A stretch of 13,533 bases of DNA from Flavobacterium sp. UBA4098 (GTDB taxonomy: Bacteria; Bacteroidota; Bacteroidia; Flavobacteriales; Flavobacteriaceae): contig DFXW01000018.1 of assembly GCA_002382495.1 (NCBI GenBank), forward strand, positions 67,158 through 80,690. Reading direction: 5' to 3'. The notes under the pieces are model-generated. The model worked only from the letters and a program-made list of their open reading frames with translations, was not told where the DNA came from and searched no databases. Shown in pieces: positions 1-7,133 of the stretch; position 1 is the first letter of the stretch; every line of letters begins with the position of its first letter. Both the position numbers and the translations under genes were made by a program.

Positions 1-261
1 GCTTCTTATGCGTTACTTACTATGATGATCGCGCAAGTTTGTGATTTAGGTGTGGGTGAATTCATTCATACTTTTGGTGATGCACACATTTACAACAACC
101 ACTTTGAACAACTAGAATTACAGTTGTCTAGAGAAACAAGACCACTCCCAAAAATGATTTTAAATCCGGAGATAAGAAATATATTTGATTTTGATTTTGA
201 TGATTTTACTTTAGAAGGTTATGACCCTCACCCTTCTATTAGAGGAAGTGTTGCGGTATAA
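1..261 (+). CDS. thyA: Thymidylate synthase, C-terminal part (5' end outside window)
   Basis: Thymidylate synthase methylates dUMP to dTMP using methylene-tetrahydrofolate and releases dihydrofolate. Only the last 86 residues are present, open from base 1 (ASYALLTMMIAQVCDLGVG) to a TAA at 259-261. The dUMP-contacting segment GDAHIYNNH, the following QLSRETRPLPKM stretch and the C-terminal EGYDPHPSIRGSVAV all match the bacterial ThyA family closely. The catalytic Cys-Pro-Cys region lies upstream of the window and cannot be checked. The internal ATGs at 22 and 25 are not starts, because homology continues upstream of them. It lies 35 bases before folA, whose product recycles the dihydrofolate made here, so the pair is probably one operon. 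Confidence 0.96.
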   Translation, partial: ASYALLTMMIAQVCDLGVGEFIHTFGDAHIYNNHFEQLELQLSRETRPLPKMILNPEIRNIFDFDFDDFTLEGYDPHPSIRGSVAV

Positions 262-296
262 AATTTTACTCTCTATAATACTTTAAGACTTCATTT

Positions 297-779
297 ATGA
301 TTGTAATGATAGCTGCTGTTGCCGAAAACAATGCCTTAGGAAAAGACAATGAATTGGTGTGGCATTTACCCAATGATTTTAAAAGATTCAAAGAATTAAC
401 TTCAGGTCATTACATTATAATGGGACGAAAAACATTTGAAAGTTTTCCAAAACCATTACCTAACAGAACGCATGTTGTCATCAGTAGACAAACCGATTAC
501 CAACCTGAAGGTTGTATAGTATCGAATAGCATTGAAGATGCCATAAAAATTTGTCCCGAAAATGAACTGGTTTTTATCATTGGCGGAGGCGAAATATACA
601 AACAAGCACTCCCTTTTTCTGATAAAATTGAAATTACAAAAGTGCATGGTCAATTTGAAGCCGATGCTTTTTTTCCTGAAATTAATGATATGGAATGGGA
701 ATTAGTGCAATCCGAATTTAATTCAAAAGACGAGAAACATCTTTACGACTACACCTATCAGACTTTTGTGAAAAAATAA
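297..779 (+). CDS. folA: Dihydrofolate reductase
   Basis: This enzyme reduces dihydrofolate to tetrahydrofolate with NADPH in the cytoplasm and is the target of trimethoprim. The 160 residues equal the usual bacterial length. The N-terminus MIVMIAAVAENNALG, Trp22, the catalytic acid Asp27 and Phe31 align without gaps to the E. coli enzyme. The NADPH-binding MGRKTFES (42-49), the folate-contacting Arg57 in LPNRTHVV, and IIGGGEIYKQALP (about 94-106) are all present. The start at 297 puts the first beta strand at the N-terminus as expected; a second ATG three codons later would remove it. It follows thyA by 35 bases, with no clear promoter between them. No residue change that would suggest drug resistance can be read with confidence. 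Confidence 0.97.
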   Translation: MIVMIAAVAENNALGKDNELVWHLPNDFKRFKELTSGHYIIMGRKTFESFPKPLPNRTHVVISRQTDYQPEGCIVSNSIEDAIKICPENELVFIIGGGEIYKQALPFSDKIEITKVHGQFEADAFFPEINDMEWELVQSEFNSKDEKHLYDYTYQTFVKK

Positions 780-789
780 TATTTTTTCA
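769..789. other. A/T-only hairpin at the end of folA, possible weak terminator
   Basis: Two 10-base arms (769-778 and 780-789) are exact inverted complements around a single central base. The structure contains the folA stop codon. The arms are almost entirely A and T, so the hairpin would be weak in RNA. It ends in a run of six T. It could help end the thyA-folA transcript, or it may be chance in A/T-rich DNA. Confidence 0.35.
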
Positions 790-898
790 ATGTATTGGGA
801 GAATGAAATGTCTTTTTGCCTTTTTTTGAACTACCAAATACCACGAAGGCAGAACAATCGAATAAATTTAAAGTTTCCAAAAACAAATTAATTCTTAA

Positions 899-1156
899 GA
901 ACGTGTTTTGCGCTTTGTTCAATACCTTATAAAAGTCATGAAACAAGACCAAAAGACGAAATATAATTGGTTGCGCAAAATCCAACTAACTGATTTTCAT
1001 TCATTAACTCCCAATTATACATTGAAAAAGAAATTAAATTTCTTGGAGTAAAATTGGTCAATAAATCAACACCTGACAATACCCACTTTTAGTGATTTTT
1101 TAAAGTTTTCCAAAGTCTTAAAGATTGAACTCTATGGCAACTATTTAGTTCCTTGA
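899..1156 (+). pseudogene. Interrupted reading frame in the folA-ubiE gap, possible gene remnant
   Basis: The gap 780-1168 has no intact gene of normal size. One frame is open from 899 to 1153 except for a single TAA at 1049-1051. Its first half contains MKQDQKTKYNWLRKIQLTDF (from the ATG at 938). The second half contains PTFSDFLKFSKVLKIELYGN and ends in a TGA at 1154-1156. The composition resembles a real protein rich in Lys, Leu, Phe and Tyr. A second frame, 994-1089, also reads plausibly (QLYIEKEIKFLGVKLVNK), which would fit a frameshifted remnant instead. I do not recognise a family. The stretch 790-898 holds only a 33-codon ORF starting at 790, with nothing recognisable. Chance is a real alternative. 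Confidence 0.25.
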
Positions 1157-1163
1157 GTTTACT

Positions 1164-1171
1164 TATATTTG
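1164..1171 (+). promoter_or_regulatory. -7 box (TAnnTTTG) of the ubiE-porT promoter
   Basis: TATATTTG matches the Bacteroidota -7 consensus TAnnTTTG exactly. The -33 region is weak: TTTA near 1144 is the best candidate. Transcription would begin around 1176-1178, just before the ATGs at 1184 and 1187. The box covers the TTG at 1169, so that codon is unlikely to be transcribed, let alone used as a start. Confidence 0.55.
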
Positions 1172-1183
1172 TACAAACTAAAT

Positions 1184-1918
1184 ATGATGGCTGATAAAAT
1201 CACTCCCTACAAAGATTCTTCACTAAGCAAAAAAGAGCAAGTAGCTCAAATGTTTGATACTATTTCTGGAAATTATGACAATCTAAATCGTGTGATTTCT
1301 TTTGGAATAGATGTAAAATGGCGCAAAAAAGTGTTGCAAATGGTAGGGAAATCGAATCCTAAAACCATTTTGGATATAGCAACAGGAACCGGTGATTTGG
1401 CTATTTTGATGGCACAAACAAAAGCCGACAAAATTATAGGACTAGATATTTCAGCTGGAATGTTAGAAGTTGGCGTCCAAAAAATTGCATCCAAAAACCT
1501 AACCAAAACCATCGAAATGGTACTTGGGGATTCTGAAAACATGCCTTTTGAGGATAATTATTTTGACGCAATAACGGTTGCGTTTGGAGTACGTAACTTT
1601 GAGAATTTAGAAAAAGGATTAGCAGAAATTTTAAGGGTACTAAAACCTAACGGCACTTTTGTCATTCTGGAAACTTCTGTTCCAGATAAAATACCCTACA
1701 AGCAAGGTTATCAATTGTACAGCAATTATGTTCTTCCGCTAATTGGAAAATTGTTTTCCAAAGACAATGTTGCCTACGGTTATTTATCAGAATCAGCTGC
1801 CGCTTTTCCTTATGGTGAGAAGTTAAACAATATTTTGAGAAAAATTGGGTTTATAGATGTTGTAGCTTTACCTCAAACCTTTGGAGTAGCTACCATTTAT
1901 TCTGCTTCTAAAAAATAA
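1184..1918 (+). CDS. ubiE: Demethylmenaquinone methyltransferase (UbiE/MenG)
   Basis: This SAM-dependent C-methyltransferase performs the final step of menaquinone synthesis; flavobacteria use menaquinone as their respiratory quinone. The UbiE signature YDNLNRVISFGIDVKWRK lies near residues 31-48. SAM motif I is ILDIATGTGDLAIL (about 62-75). They are followed by PFEDNYFDAITVAFGVRNF and EILRVLKPNG. The 244-residue length is normal. An in-frame TTG at 1169 would add five residues, but it sits inside a -7 promoter box, so the start is the ATG at 1184 or the adjacent one at 1187 (MADKITPYKD). The stop lies one base before the porT ATG, indicating co-transcription. The link with PorT is positional; I see no shared biochemical step. 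Confidence 0.94.
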   Translation: MMADKITPYKDSSLSKKEQVAQMFDTISGNYDNLNRVISFGIDVKWRKKVLQMVGKSNPKTILDIATGTGDLAILMAQTKADKIIGLDISAGMLEVGVQKIASKNLTKTIEMVLGDSENMPFEDNYFDAITVAFGVRNFENLEKGLAEILRVLKPNGTFVILETSVPDKIPYKQGYQLYSNYVLPLIGKLFSKDNVAYGYLSESAAAFPYGEKLNNILRKIGFIDVVALPQTFGVATIYSASKK

Positions 1919-1919
1919 T

Positions 1920-2642
1920 ATGAAAAAAGCTGTTTTTGTTCTTTTTATTGTTTTTACAACAACTGTTCGAGCTCAATTTACACAAAGTATTTTTAGCAAA
2001 GACCCTGTAATTCATTTAGAGACATGGCAACAGCAACCTTTATATTTTGGATTTTTCCTTGGGTTGAATTCCTATGATTTCAAATTCAAATACAAAGCCA
2101 ATGTAATCGAAGATATTCAGGTTCAAAAAACTACTGGATTTAATGTTGGATTGGTAGCCGATTTGAGATTGCATGAATATATCAATTTGCGCTTTGAACC
2201 AGGTTTGTATTATACAAAGCGAACTCTAAATTATCCTGAAACCTATTTTGTAACTCTTCCAAAAGAATCTGATAAAATTAGAGAAGTAAATAGCACATAT
2301 ATCCACTTTCCTTTATTATTTAAATTCTCCTCTTTACGAACAGGTAATATTCGTCCTTATCTTCTTGGAGGTGTTTCTACCACATTAAATTTATCAAGCA
2401 ACTCGAAATCAAAAGACGATAATTTAGAACAACTTTTTAGAGTAAAATCCTGGAGCCCTAATTATGAATTGGGTTTTGGTATTGATGTATTTTCAGAATA
2501 TTTTATTTTCTCACCATCAATAAGGGGCGTTTTTGGGCTTAAGGACGAATTGATTCAAGATAAAGATCTAGCAAGCCCCTGGACTAGTAACATCGAATCC
2601 ATGCAAACAAGAGGATTGTTTATCAACTTTACTTTTCATTAA
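1920..2642 (+). CDS. porT: PorT/SprT-family outer-membrane protein of type IX secretion
   Basis: The family member in Porphyromonas gingivalis (PorT) and its Flavobacterium johnsoniae counterpart SprT are needed for type IX secretion, which exports gingipains or gliding adhesins and chitinase. The protein is 240 residues. An N-terminal signal peptide has a hydrophobic core at about 5-15 and probable cleavage after VRA (residue 18). The rest has the alternating, aromatic-rich pattern of a small outer-membrane beta barrel, for example FGFFLGLNSYDFKFKYK, LRFEPGLYYTKR and RPYLLGGVS, ending in LFINFTFH. It starts one base after the ubiE stop. Other type IX genes (porK-N, sov, porV) are not in this window, as is usual for PorT. 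A generic PorT-like barrel is the alternative, but the ubiE neighbour and overall match favour true PorT. Confidence 0.85.
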   Translation: MKKAVFVLFIVFTTTVRAQFTQSIFSKDPVIHLETWQQQPLYFGFFLGLNSYDFKFKYKANVIEDIQVQKTTGFNVGLVADLRLHEYINLRFEPGLYYTKRTLNYPETYFVTLPKESDKIREVNSTYIHFPLLFKFSSLRTGNIRPYLLGGVSTTLNLSSNSKSKDDNLEQLFRVKSWSPNYELGFGIDVFSEYFIFSPSIRGVFGLKDELIQDKDLASPWTSNIESMQTRGLFINFTFH

Positions 2643-2645
2643 AAT

Positions 2646-3377
2646 CTAAAGTGTAGCACGGCGAAACTCACTTAAAACAATTGCTGTTGCTGTTGCTACA
2701 TTTAAACTTTCTGTTTTTTGAAGTGTTCCAAAACGCGGAATTGTCAATCTATTTTTTATAATTTTCTCTAAATCCGATGAGATTCCATTAGCCTCATTAC
2801 CCATCACGATAATTCCTTCTAGCGGTAAATTAGTGGTATACATGTTCTCGCCATCCATAAAAGTTCCAAAAACAGGCAGTTTACTAGTGGCAATAAAATC
2901 AATTAAATCTAAATAAGTTATATTCACACGGGCAATAGAACCCATCGTTGCCTGAACTACTTTTGGGTTATATACATCCACCGTTTCTTTGGAACAAATT
3001 AATTGCTGAATACCAAACCAATCACACAAACGCAAGATGGTGCCTAAATTTCCCGGGTCGCGAATGTCGTCAAGCGCTACAATTAATCCCGATGAATTAA
3101 TTGCTTTAACCTCAGGTATTTTGAAAACTGCCAAACAAGTATTTGGCGAAGCTAAAGCACTCATTTTCTTCAAATCGGCTTCGGATACAACTGTTTTTAA
3201 ATTACTAGCAACGTTTTCAAAATCAGTTTGAGTCGTGTATAAATGATCTAATTCAAAATGTGCATCAAGCAATTCTTGAATCCCTTTGATTCCCTCAGCA
3301 ATAAACAACTGATGCGTTTGTCGGTGTTTTTTTTGATGTAAACTGGATATAAGCTTTATTTGGTTTTTACTAACCAT
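2646..3377 (-). CDS. TrmH/SpoU-family RNA 2'-O-ribose methyltransferase
   Basis: The protein is expected to transfer a methyl group from SAM to a ribose 2'-OH in rRNA or tRNA. All three SpoU (SPOUT) motifs are visible in the 243 residues. Motif 1 is LDDIRDPGNLGTILR (102-116), with the conserved Asn110 and Arg116. Motif 2 is VMGNEANGIS (191-200), with Glu195. Motif 3 is IPRFGTLQKTESLNVATA (213-230), which builds the knotted SAM site. The N-terminal part (about 1-90) resembles the L30e-like substrate-binding domain of RlmB/TsnR-type enzymes, so a 23S rRNA target is more likely than tRNA, but the substrate cannot be decided here. It converges on porT with 3 bases between stops. It diverges from the TamL-like gene across 36 bases. 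Confidence 0.9.
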   Translation of the reverse strand: MVSKNQIKLISSLHQKKHRQTHQLFIAEGIKGIQELLDAHFELDHLYTTQTDFENVASNLKTVVSEADLKKMSALASPNTCLAVFKIPEVKAINSSGLIVALDDIRDPGNLGTILRLCDWFGIQQLICSKETVDVYNPKVVQATMGSIARVNITYLDLIDFIATSKLPVFGTFMDGENMYTTNLPLEGIIVMGNEANGISSDLEKIIKNRLTIPRFGTLQKTESLNVATATAIVLSEFRRATL

Positions 3378-3386
3378 AAAAAAATG

Positions 3387-3394
3387 TACTTTTG
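3387..3394 (+). promoter_or_regulatory. -7 box of the TamL-like gene promoter
   Basis: TACTTTTG matches TAnnTTTG exactly. A possible -33 TTTG lies at 3359-3362, inside the start of the divergent methyltransferase gene, with a slightly long 24-base spacer. Transcription would begin near 3400, leaving a leader of roughly 14 bases before the TTG start at 3414. The 10-base palindrome TAAAATTTTA (3398-3407) lies around the predicted start site. Confidence 0.5.
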
Positions 3395-3413
3395 AATTAA
3401 AATTTTAGAACCG

Positions 3414-5948
3414 TTGAAACATATTTTCACAAAAGTAACTGCATTTATTCTAATTGCAATATTTATTTCTGCTTGTAACGCTGTAAAAAGAGTTCCGAAC
3501 GGGAAATTTTTGTTGACTAAAAACGAAATATTCGAGAATAACAAAGTAATTTCAGATGAAACTACCTTCAGCCAATTGTACCAAAAACCAAATAGTAAAA
3601 TAGCTGGAATTCCGCTTTTTTTGACTTTCAATAATTGGGCAAAACCCAATATTGACTCCACTTTTCAAGCAATCCAAAATCCAATTACTACAGGTCCTAC
3701 TGATAAACGGGTAAACCAAAAAGGAAAATCGTTCTGGCAAAATGGCATTTCTAATTTTTTTAAAAAAATTGGCGAACCTCCGGTGATTTTCGATCCATTA
3801 AAAACGGACAAGTCGGTATTGCGTTTATCGTATTTATATTTTAATAAAGGTTTTTTTGACGTTAAAATCAAATCGGTATTTGATACTATTGGTCTTAAAA
3901 AAGGCCGTGTCAATTATTATATAGAACCAGGAGTTGCTTACACAATTGATTCGGTATCTACTGAAATAGCAACGGTTGTTTTAGATTCATTGTACCAATC
4001 AACCCAATCTAATTCAATTTTAAAACCTGGAAATCGATATAAAACGGAAGATTTTGAAAATGAAAAAAATAGAATAACAACTTTATTCCGAAATAGCGGT
4101 GCCTATGATTTTCAACCGAACAATGTTAGTTTTGATATTGACACTATTCAGAAAAAAAACAAAGCTAGCGTCCGATTAAAAATTGGCGATTACAGTTATC
4201 AAAAGCAAGATATAACTGTTACTGAGCCATTCAAATTATACAAAATAAGTGACGTTAGAATTTTTACCGATTATTCTGCAGCTGATGCCAAAGCAACTCT
4301 AACGGATAGCACAGAGTATAAGAATTTTAAATTGGTAAGCCGAAATAAACTCAAATACAAACCTTTTGCCATTACAGATGCTGTTTTTATCAACAAAGGA
4401 GGGTACTTCTCGGATACAAAAACCAATTTAACTAGTAGATATTTAAGTAATTTAAAAATCTTTAATTACCCTTCTATTATTTACGAACAAGATAAAAGAG
4501 ATAGTACAGCACAATCCCTAATTGCAAAGATTTATTTGACTCCAAAAAAGAAATACAACTTTGGACAGTCACTAGATGTAACACACTCGAATATTCAAAA
4601 TATTGGTATTAGTTTTAGCCCTTCTATTTCCATTCGAAACGTTTTTAATGGAGCCGAAACATTAGAATTTTCGGGCAGAGCTAATGTGGGATCCTCCAAA
4701 GATTTTGCCAATCCAAATGACGTGTTTTTTAATGCCTCTGAACTTGGAGTAGATTTAAAACTGAATTTTCCACGAATCGTAATGCCTTTTGCAACTGAAA
4801 AAATCATTCCAAAAAGTATGATTCCTTCCACCTTAATTACAACCGGCTATTCTACTCAAAAAAATATTGGATTAGACAAAGAAAATTTCATAGGTGCCAT
4901 CAATTACAACTGGACACCCAAAACAAACAGAACTGCACGATTTGACTTATTTAATATCCAATTTGTACGTAATTTAAATCCTAAAAACTACTATAATGTG
5001 TATACCTCCTCTTACGATGCTTTGAACACATTGGCAAAAAATCCATCGTATCAAATTGGCGCCAATTTCTATGATGCCGATGGCAACTTAACTATTGAAA
5101 ACGGAACCAATCAATTTATAAATAGCATTTTAACTCAAGCCACGCCAACTTCGGCGACTGATTATGCAACTGTAAAAAGTATAGCAGAACGACAATTTAG
5201 ACTTACCGAAAATGATTTTATACTAGCTACCAATTTTAGCTATTCAACAACAACCAAAAAAGACTTAGCCGATAGCGATTTTTATCTTTTTAAAACTAAA
5301 ATTGAATCTGCAGGTTCTATTCTTAGTTTGTTTGCCAATGCTACAAATTTGAATAAAAACACTTCCAATCGTTACGAGCTATTTAATTTAGAATATTCAG
5401 AATATATAAAAACAGAATTTGATTTTGTAAAATATTGGGATTTATCAAGAGAAAAAGTGATTGCGATACGAAGCTTTTTCGGTATAGCTATTCCGTTTGG
5501 CAATTCTGATAATATTCCTTTTTCAAGAAGTTACTATTCAGGAGGTTCCAATGATAATAGAGGTTGGAATCCGTATCGTTTAGGTCCTGGAAGCACAGGA
5601 GGAATCAATGATTTCAATGAAGCAAACATGAAATTAACAGTTAGTGCTGAATTTCGATTTAAAATTTTAGGTAGCTTAAAAGGAGCACTTTTTGCAGATG
5701 CAGGAAATATTTGGAATGTTCTTGACAATACCGAAGATCCAAAAGCAACATTCACTGGATTAAAAGATTTAGAAAACATAGCACTCGGTACCGGTTTTGG
5801 ACTACGCTATGATTTAAACTTTTTTGTACTTCGCTTTGACTTAGGTTTTAAAACCTATAATCCCGCACAAAACAAAGATCGAAGATGGCTTAAAGATTGT
5901 AATTTCGGGCAGTCCGTATTAAATTTTGGAATAAATTATCCGTTCTAA
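3414..5948 (+). CDS. tamL: TamL-like BamA/TamA-family outer-membrane assembly lipoprotein
   Basis: The protein probably inserts or exports outer-membrane proteins or lipids. It belongs to the Omp85 superfamily, and the lipidated TamA variants of Bacteroidota are called TamL. Of its 844 residues, 1-20 form a lipoprotein signal peptide with lipobox ISAC and lipidated Cys21. Residues of about 25-380 look like POTRA repeats. From about 385 to the end is the 16-strand barrel. The loop-6 signature appears as NRGW (715-718) in GGSNDNRGWNPYRLGPG. The family C-terminal motif LGTGFGLRYDLNFFVLRFDL and a final Phe844 (beta signal) are present. The start is TTG: an in-frame TGA at 3393 blocks extension and the first in-frame ATG is near residue 457. 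TamB is not adjacent. A divergent BamA is less likely because of the lipobox. Confidence 0.88.
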   Translation: MKHIFTKVTAFILIAIFISACNAVKRVPNGKFLLTKNEIFENNKVISDETTFSQLYQKPNSKIAGIPLFLTFNNWAKPNIDSTFQAIQNPITTGPTDKRVNQKGKSFWQNGISNFFKKIGEPPVIFDPLKTDKSVLRLSYLYFNKGFFDVKIKSVFDTIGLKKGRVNYYIEPGVAYTIDSVSTEIATVVLDSLYQSTQSNSILKPGNRYKTEDFENEKNRITTLFRNSGAYDFQPNNVSFDIDTIQKKNKASVRLKIGDYSYQKQDITVTEPFKLYKISDVRIFTDYSAADAKATLTDSTEYKNFKLVSRNKLKYKPFAITDAVFINKGGYFSDTKTNLTSRYLSNLKIFNYPSIIYEQDKRDSTAQSLIAKIYLTPKKKYNFGQSLDVTHSNIQNIGISFSPSISIRNVFNGAETLEFSGRANVGSSKDFANPNDVFFNASELGVDLKLNFPRIVMPFATEKIIPKSMIPSTLITTGYSTQKNIGLDKENFIGAINYNWTPKTNRTARFDLFNIQFVRNLNPKNYYNVYTSSYDALNTLAKNPSYQIGANFYDADGNLTIENGTNQFINSILTQATPTSATDYATVKSIAERQFRLTENDFILATNFSYSTTTKKDLADSDFYLFKTKIESAGSILSLFANATNLNKNTSNRYELFNLEYSEYIKTEFDFVKYWDLSREKVIAIRSFFGIAIPFGNSDNIPFSRSYYSGGSNDNRGWNPYRLGPGSTGGINDFNEANMKLTVSAEFRFKILGSLKGALFADAGNIWNVLDNTEDPKATFTGLKDLENIALGTGFGLRYDLNFFVLRFDLGFKTYNPAQNKDRRWLKDCNFGQSVLNFGINYPF

Positions 5949-5962
5949 TACTAATTAATTCT

Positions 5963-5970
5963 TATTTTTG
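5963..5970 (+). promoter_or_regulatory. -7 box of the fbaA promoter
   Basis: TATTTTTG matches TAnnTTTG exactly and lies 35 bases upstream of the fbaA ATG, within the short gap after the TamL-like gene. I see no good -33 TTTG at the expected distance. It implies that fbaA is transcribed independently, in keeping with the high expression expected of a glycolytic enzyme. Confidence 0.6.
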
Positions 5971-5980
5971 CGAACTCAAA

Positions 5981-6000
5981 CTAAAAACAACTAAAAACAA
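5981..6000 (+). repeat. Tandem 10-base repeat in the fbaA leader
   Basis: The unit CTAAAAACAA occurs twice in a row directly before ATTACAATG, the fbaA start. No Shine-Dalgarno sequence is present. A-rich leaders of this kind are associated with efficient initiation in Flavobacterium, so the duplication may strengthen translation; that is inference. Confidence 0.6.
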
Positions 6001-6005
6001 TTACA

Positions 6006-7073
6006 ATGTCACACAACATCAAACCAGGAGTTGCTACTGGAGATCAAGTACAAGAGATCTTTAATTATGCAAAAGAAAAAGGTTTTGCACTTCCTGCAGT
6101 TAACGTAACTGGATCAAGCACAATCAATGGAGTTATTGAAACAGCAGCTAAATTAAATGCGCCTGTTATTATTCAATTTTCTAATGGTGGTGCTCAATTT
6201 AATGCTGGAAAAGGATTATCTAATGCAAGTGAAAAATCAGCTATCGCTGGTGGAATTGCAGGAGCTCTTCATATTCATACATTAGCAGAAGCTTACGGAG
6301 CAACTGTAATTTTACACACAGATCACTGTGCAAAAAAATTATTACCTTGGATTGACGGTTTATTAGATGCCTCTGAAAAACATTTTGCTGCAACTGGAAA
6401 ACCATTATTTTCTTCACACATGATTGACTTGTCAGAAGAGCCAATTGAAGAAAACATCGAAATCTGTAAAGAATATTTAGCTCGTATGAGCAAAATGGGA
6501 ATGACATTAGAAATCGAATTAGGAATTACTGGTGGTGAAGAAGATGGTGTTGACAACTCTGATGTTGATAGTTCAAAATTATATACTCAACCTGAAGAAG
6601 TAGCCTATGCTTACGAAGAATTATCAAAAGTAAGTCCTAAATTTACGATTGCTGCTGCTTTTGGAAACGTACACGGAGTATACAAACCAGGTAACGTAAA
6701 ATTAACTCCAAAAATCTTGAAAAACTCTCAAGACTTCGTTCAAAACAAATACAACACAGGAGCTAATCCAGTTGATTTTGTTTTCCACGGTGGATCTGGT
6801 TCAACTTTAGAAGAAATTAGAGAGTCTATTGGTTATGGTGTTGTTAAAATGAACATCGATACTGATTTACAATTTGCATACACTGAAGGAATTCGTGATT
6901 ATATGGTTAAAAACATTGACTATTTGAAAACACAAATTGGTAACCCAGAAGGTGCTGATGTTCCTAACAAAAAATACTACGATCCAAGAAAATGGATTCG
7001 CGAAAGTGAAGTTACATTCAACACAAGATTAGAGCAAGCATTTGCTGACTTGAACAATGTAAACACTCTATAA
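6006..7073 (+). CDS. fbaA: Class II fructose-1,6-bisphosphate aldolase
   Basis: This zinc-dependent aldolase interconverts fructose-1,6-bisphosphate with dihydroxyacetone phosphate and glyceraldehyde-3-phosphate in glycolysis and gluconeogenesis. The 355 residues match the class IIA (E. coli FbaA) type, offset by three residues. Catalytic Asp106 and zinc ligand His107 are in HTDHCAKK. The other zinc ligands are His223 (NVHGVY) and His261 (FHGGSGS). The phosphate-binding NIDTD follows, and LEIELGITGGEEDGVDN marks the class IIA active-site segment. The start at 6006 (MSHNIKPGVATGDQV) fits the family. It has its own -7 box and a repeated A-rich leader, and codon choice looks regular, suggesting high expression. 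A palindromic hairpin follows it. Confidence 0.97.
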   Translation: MSHNIKPGVATGDQVQEIFNYAKEKGFALPAVNVTGSSTINGVIETAAKLNAPVIIQFSNGGAQFNAGKGLSNASEKSAIAGGIAGALHIHTLAEAYGATVILHTDHCAKKLLPWIDGLLDASEKHFAATGKPLFSSHMIDLSEEPIEENIEICKEYLARMSKMGMTLEIELGITGGEEDGVDNSDVDSSKLYTQPEEVAYAYEELSKVSPKFTIAAAFGNVHGVYKPGNVKLTPKILKNSQDFVQNKYNTGANPVDFVFHGGSGSTLEEIRESIGYGVVKMNIDTDLQFAYTEGIRDYMVKNIDYLKTQIGNPEGADVPNKKYYDPRKWIRESEVTFNTRLEQAFADLNNVNTL

Positions 7074-7083
7074 TTAACCATTG

Positions 7084-7115
7084 ACCATTGACAATTCAAT
7101 TGAATTGTCAATGGT
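7084..7115. terminator. Perfect 32-bp palindrome between fbaA and accD
   Basis: The 16-base half ending at 7099 and its exact reverse complement meet with no spacer, so the RNA can fold into a long hairpin. It begins 10 bases after the fbaA stop and ends 18 bases before the accD ATG. The downstream sequence is TTATTATTT rather than a clean T-run, so termination may be partial, leaving some read-through into accD. The sequence ACCATTG is duplicated (7077-7083 and 7084-7090). The upstream AACCATTG (7076-7083) can also pair with CAATGGTT (7109-7116), so a second register is possible. A DNA-binding site for a dimeric regulator, or a dispersed genomic repeat, is also possible. Confidence 0.55.
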
Positions 7116-7133
7116 TTATTATTTAGTACAACT

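Noticed and set aside
758..985. 75-codon - strand frame across the folA end and the following gap
   Set aside because: Not clearly better than chance: low-complexity Phe/Leu/Lys composition, overlaps folA, and I cannot place it in a family. The + strand frame in the same gap looked slightly more protein-like.
3356..3661. - strand frame overlapping the start of the TamL-like gene
   Set aside because: Antisense to the signal peptide and first domain of a clear lipoprotein; no family resemblance.
5534..5779. - strand frame opposite the barrel end of the TamL-like gene
   Set aside because: The + strand here holds the diagnostic NRGW and C-terminal barrel motifs, so the antisense frame is a by-product.
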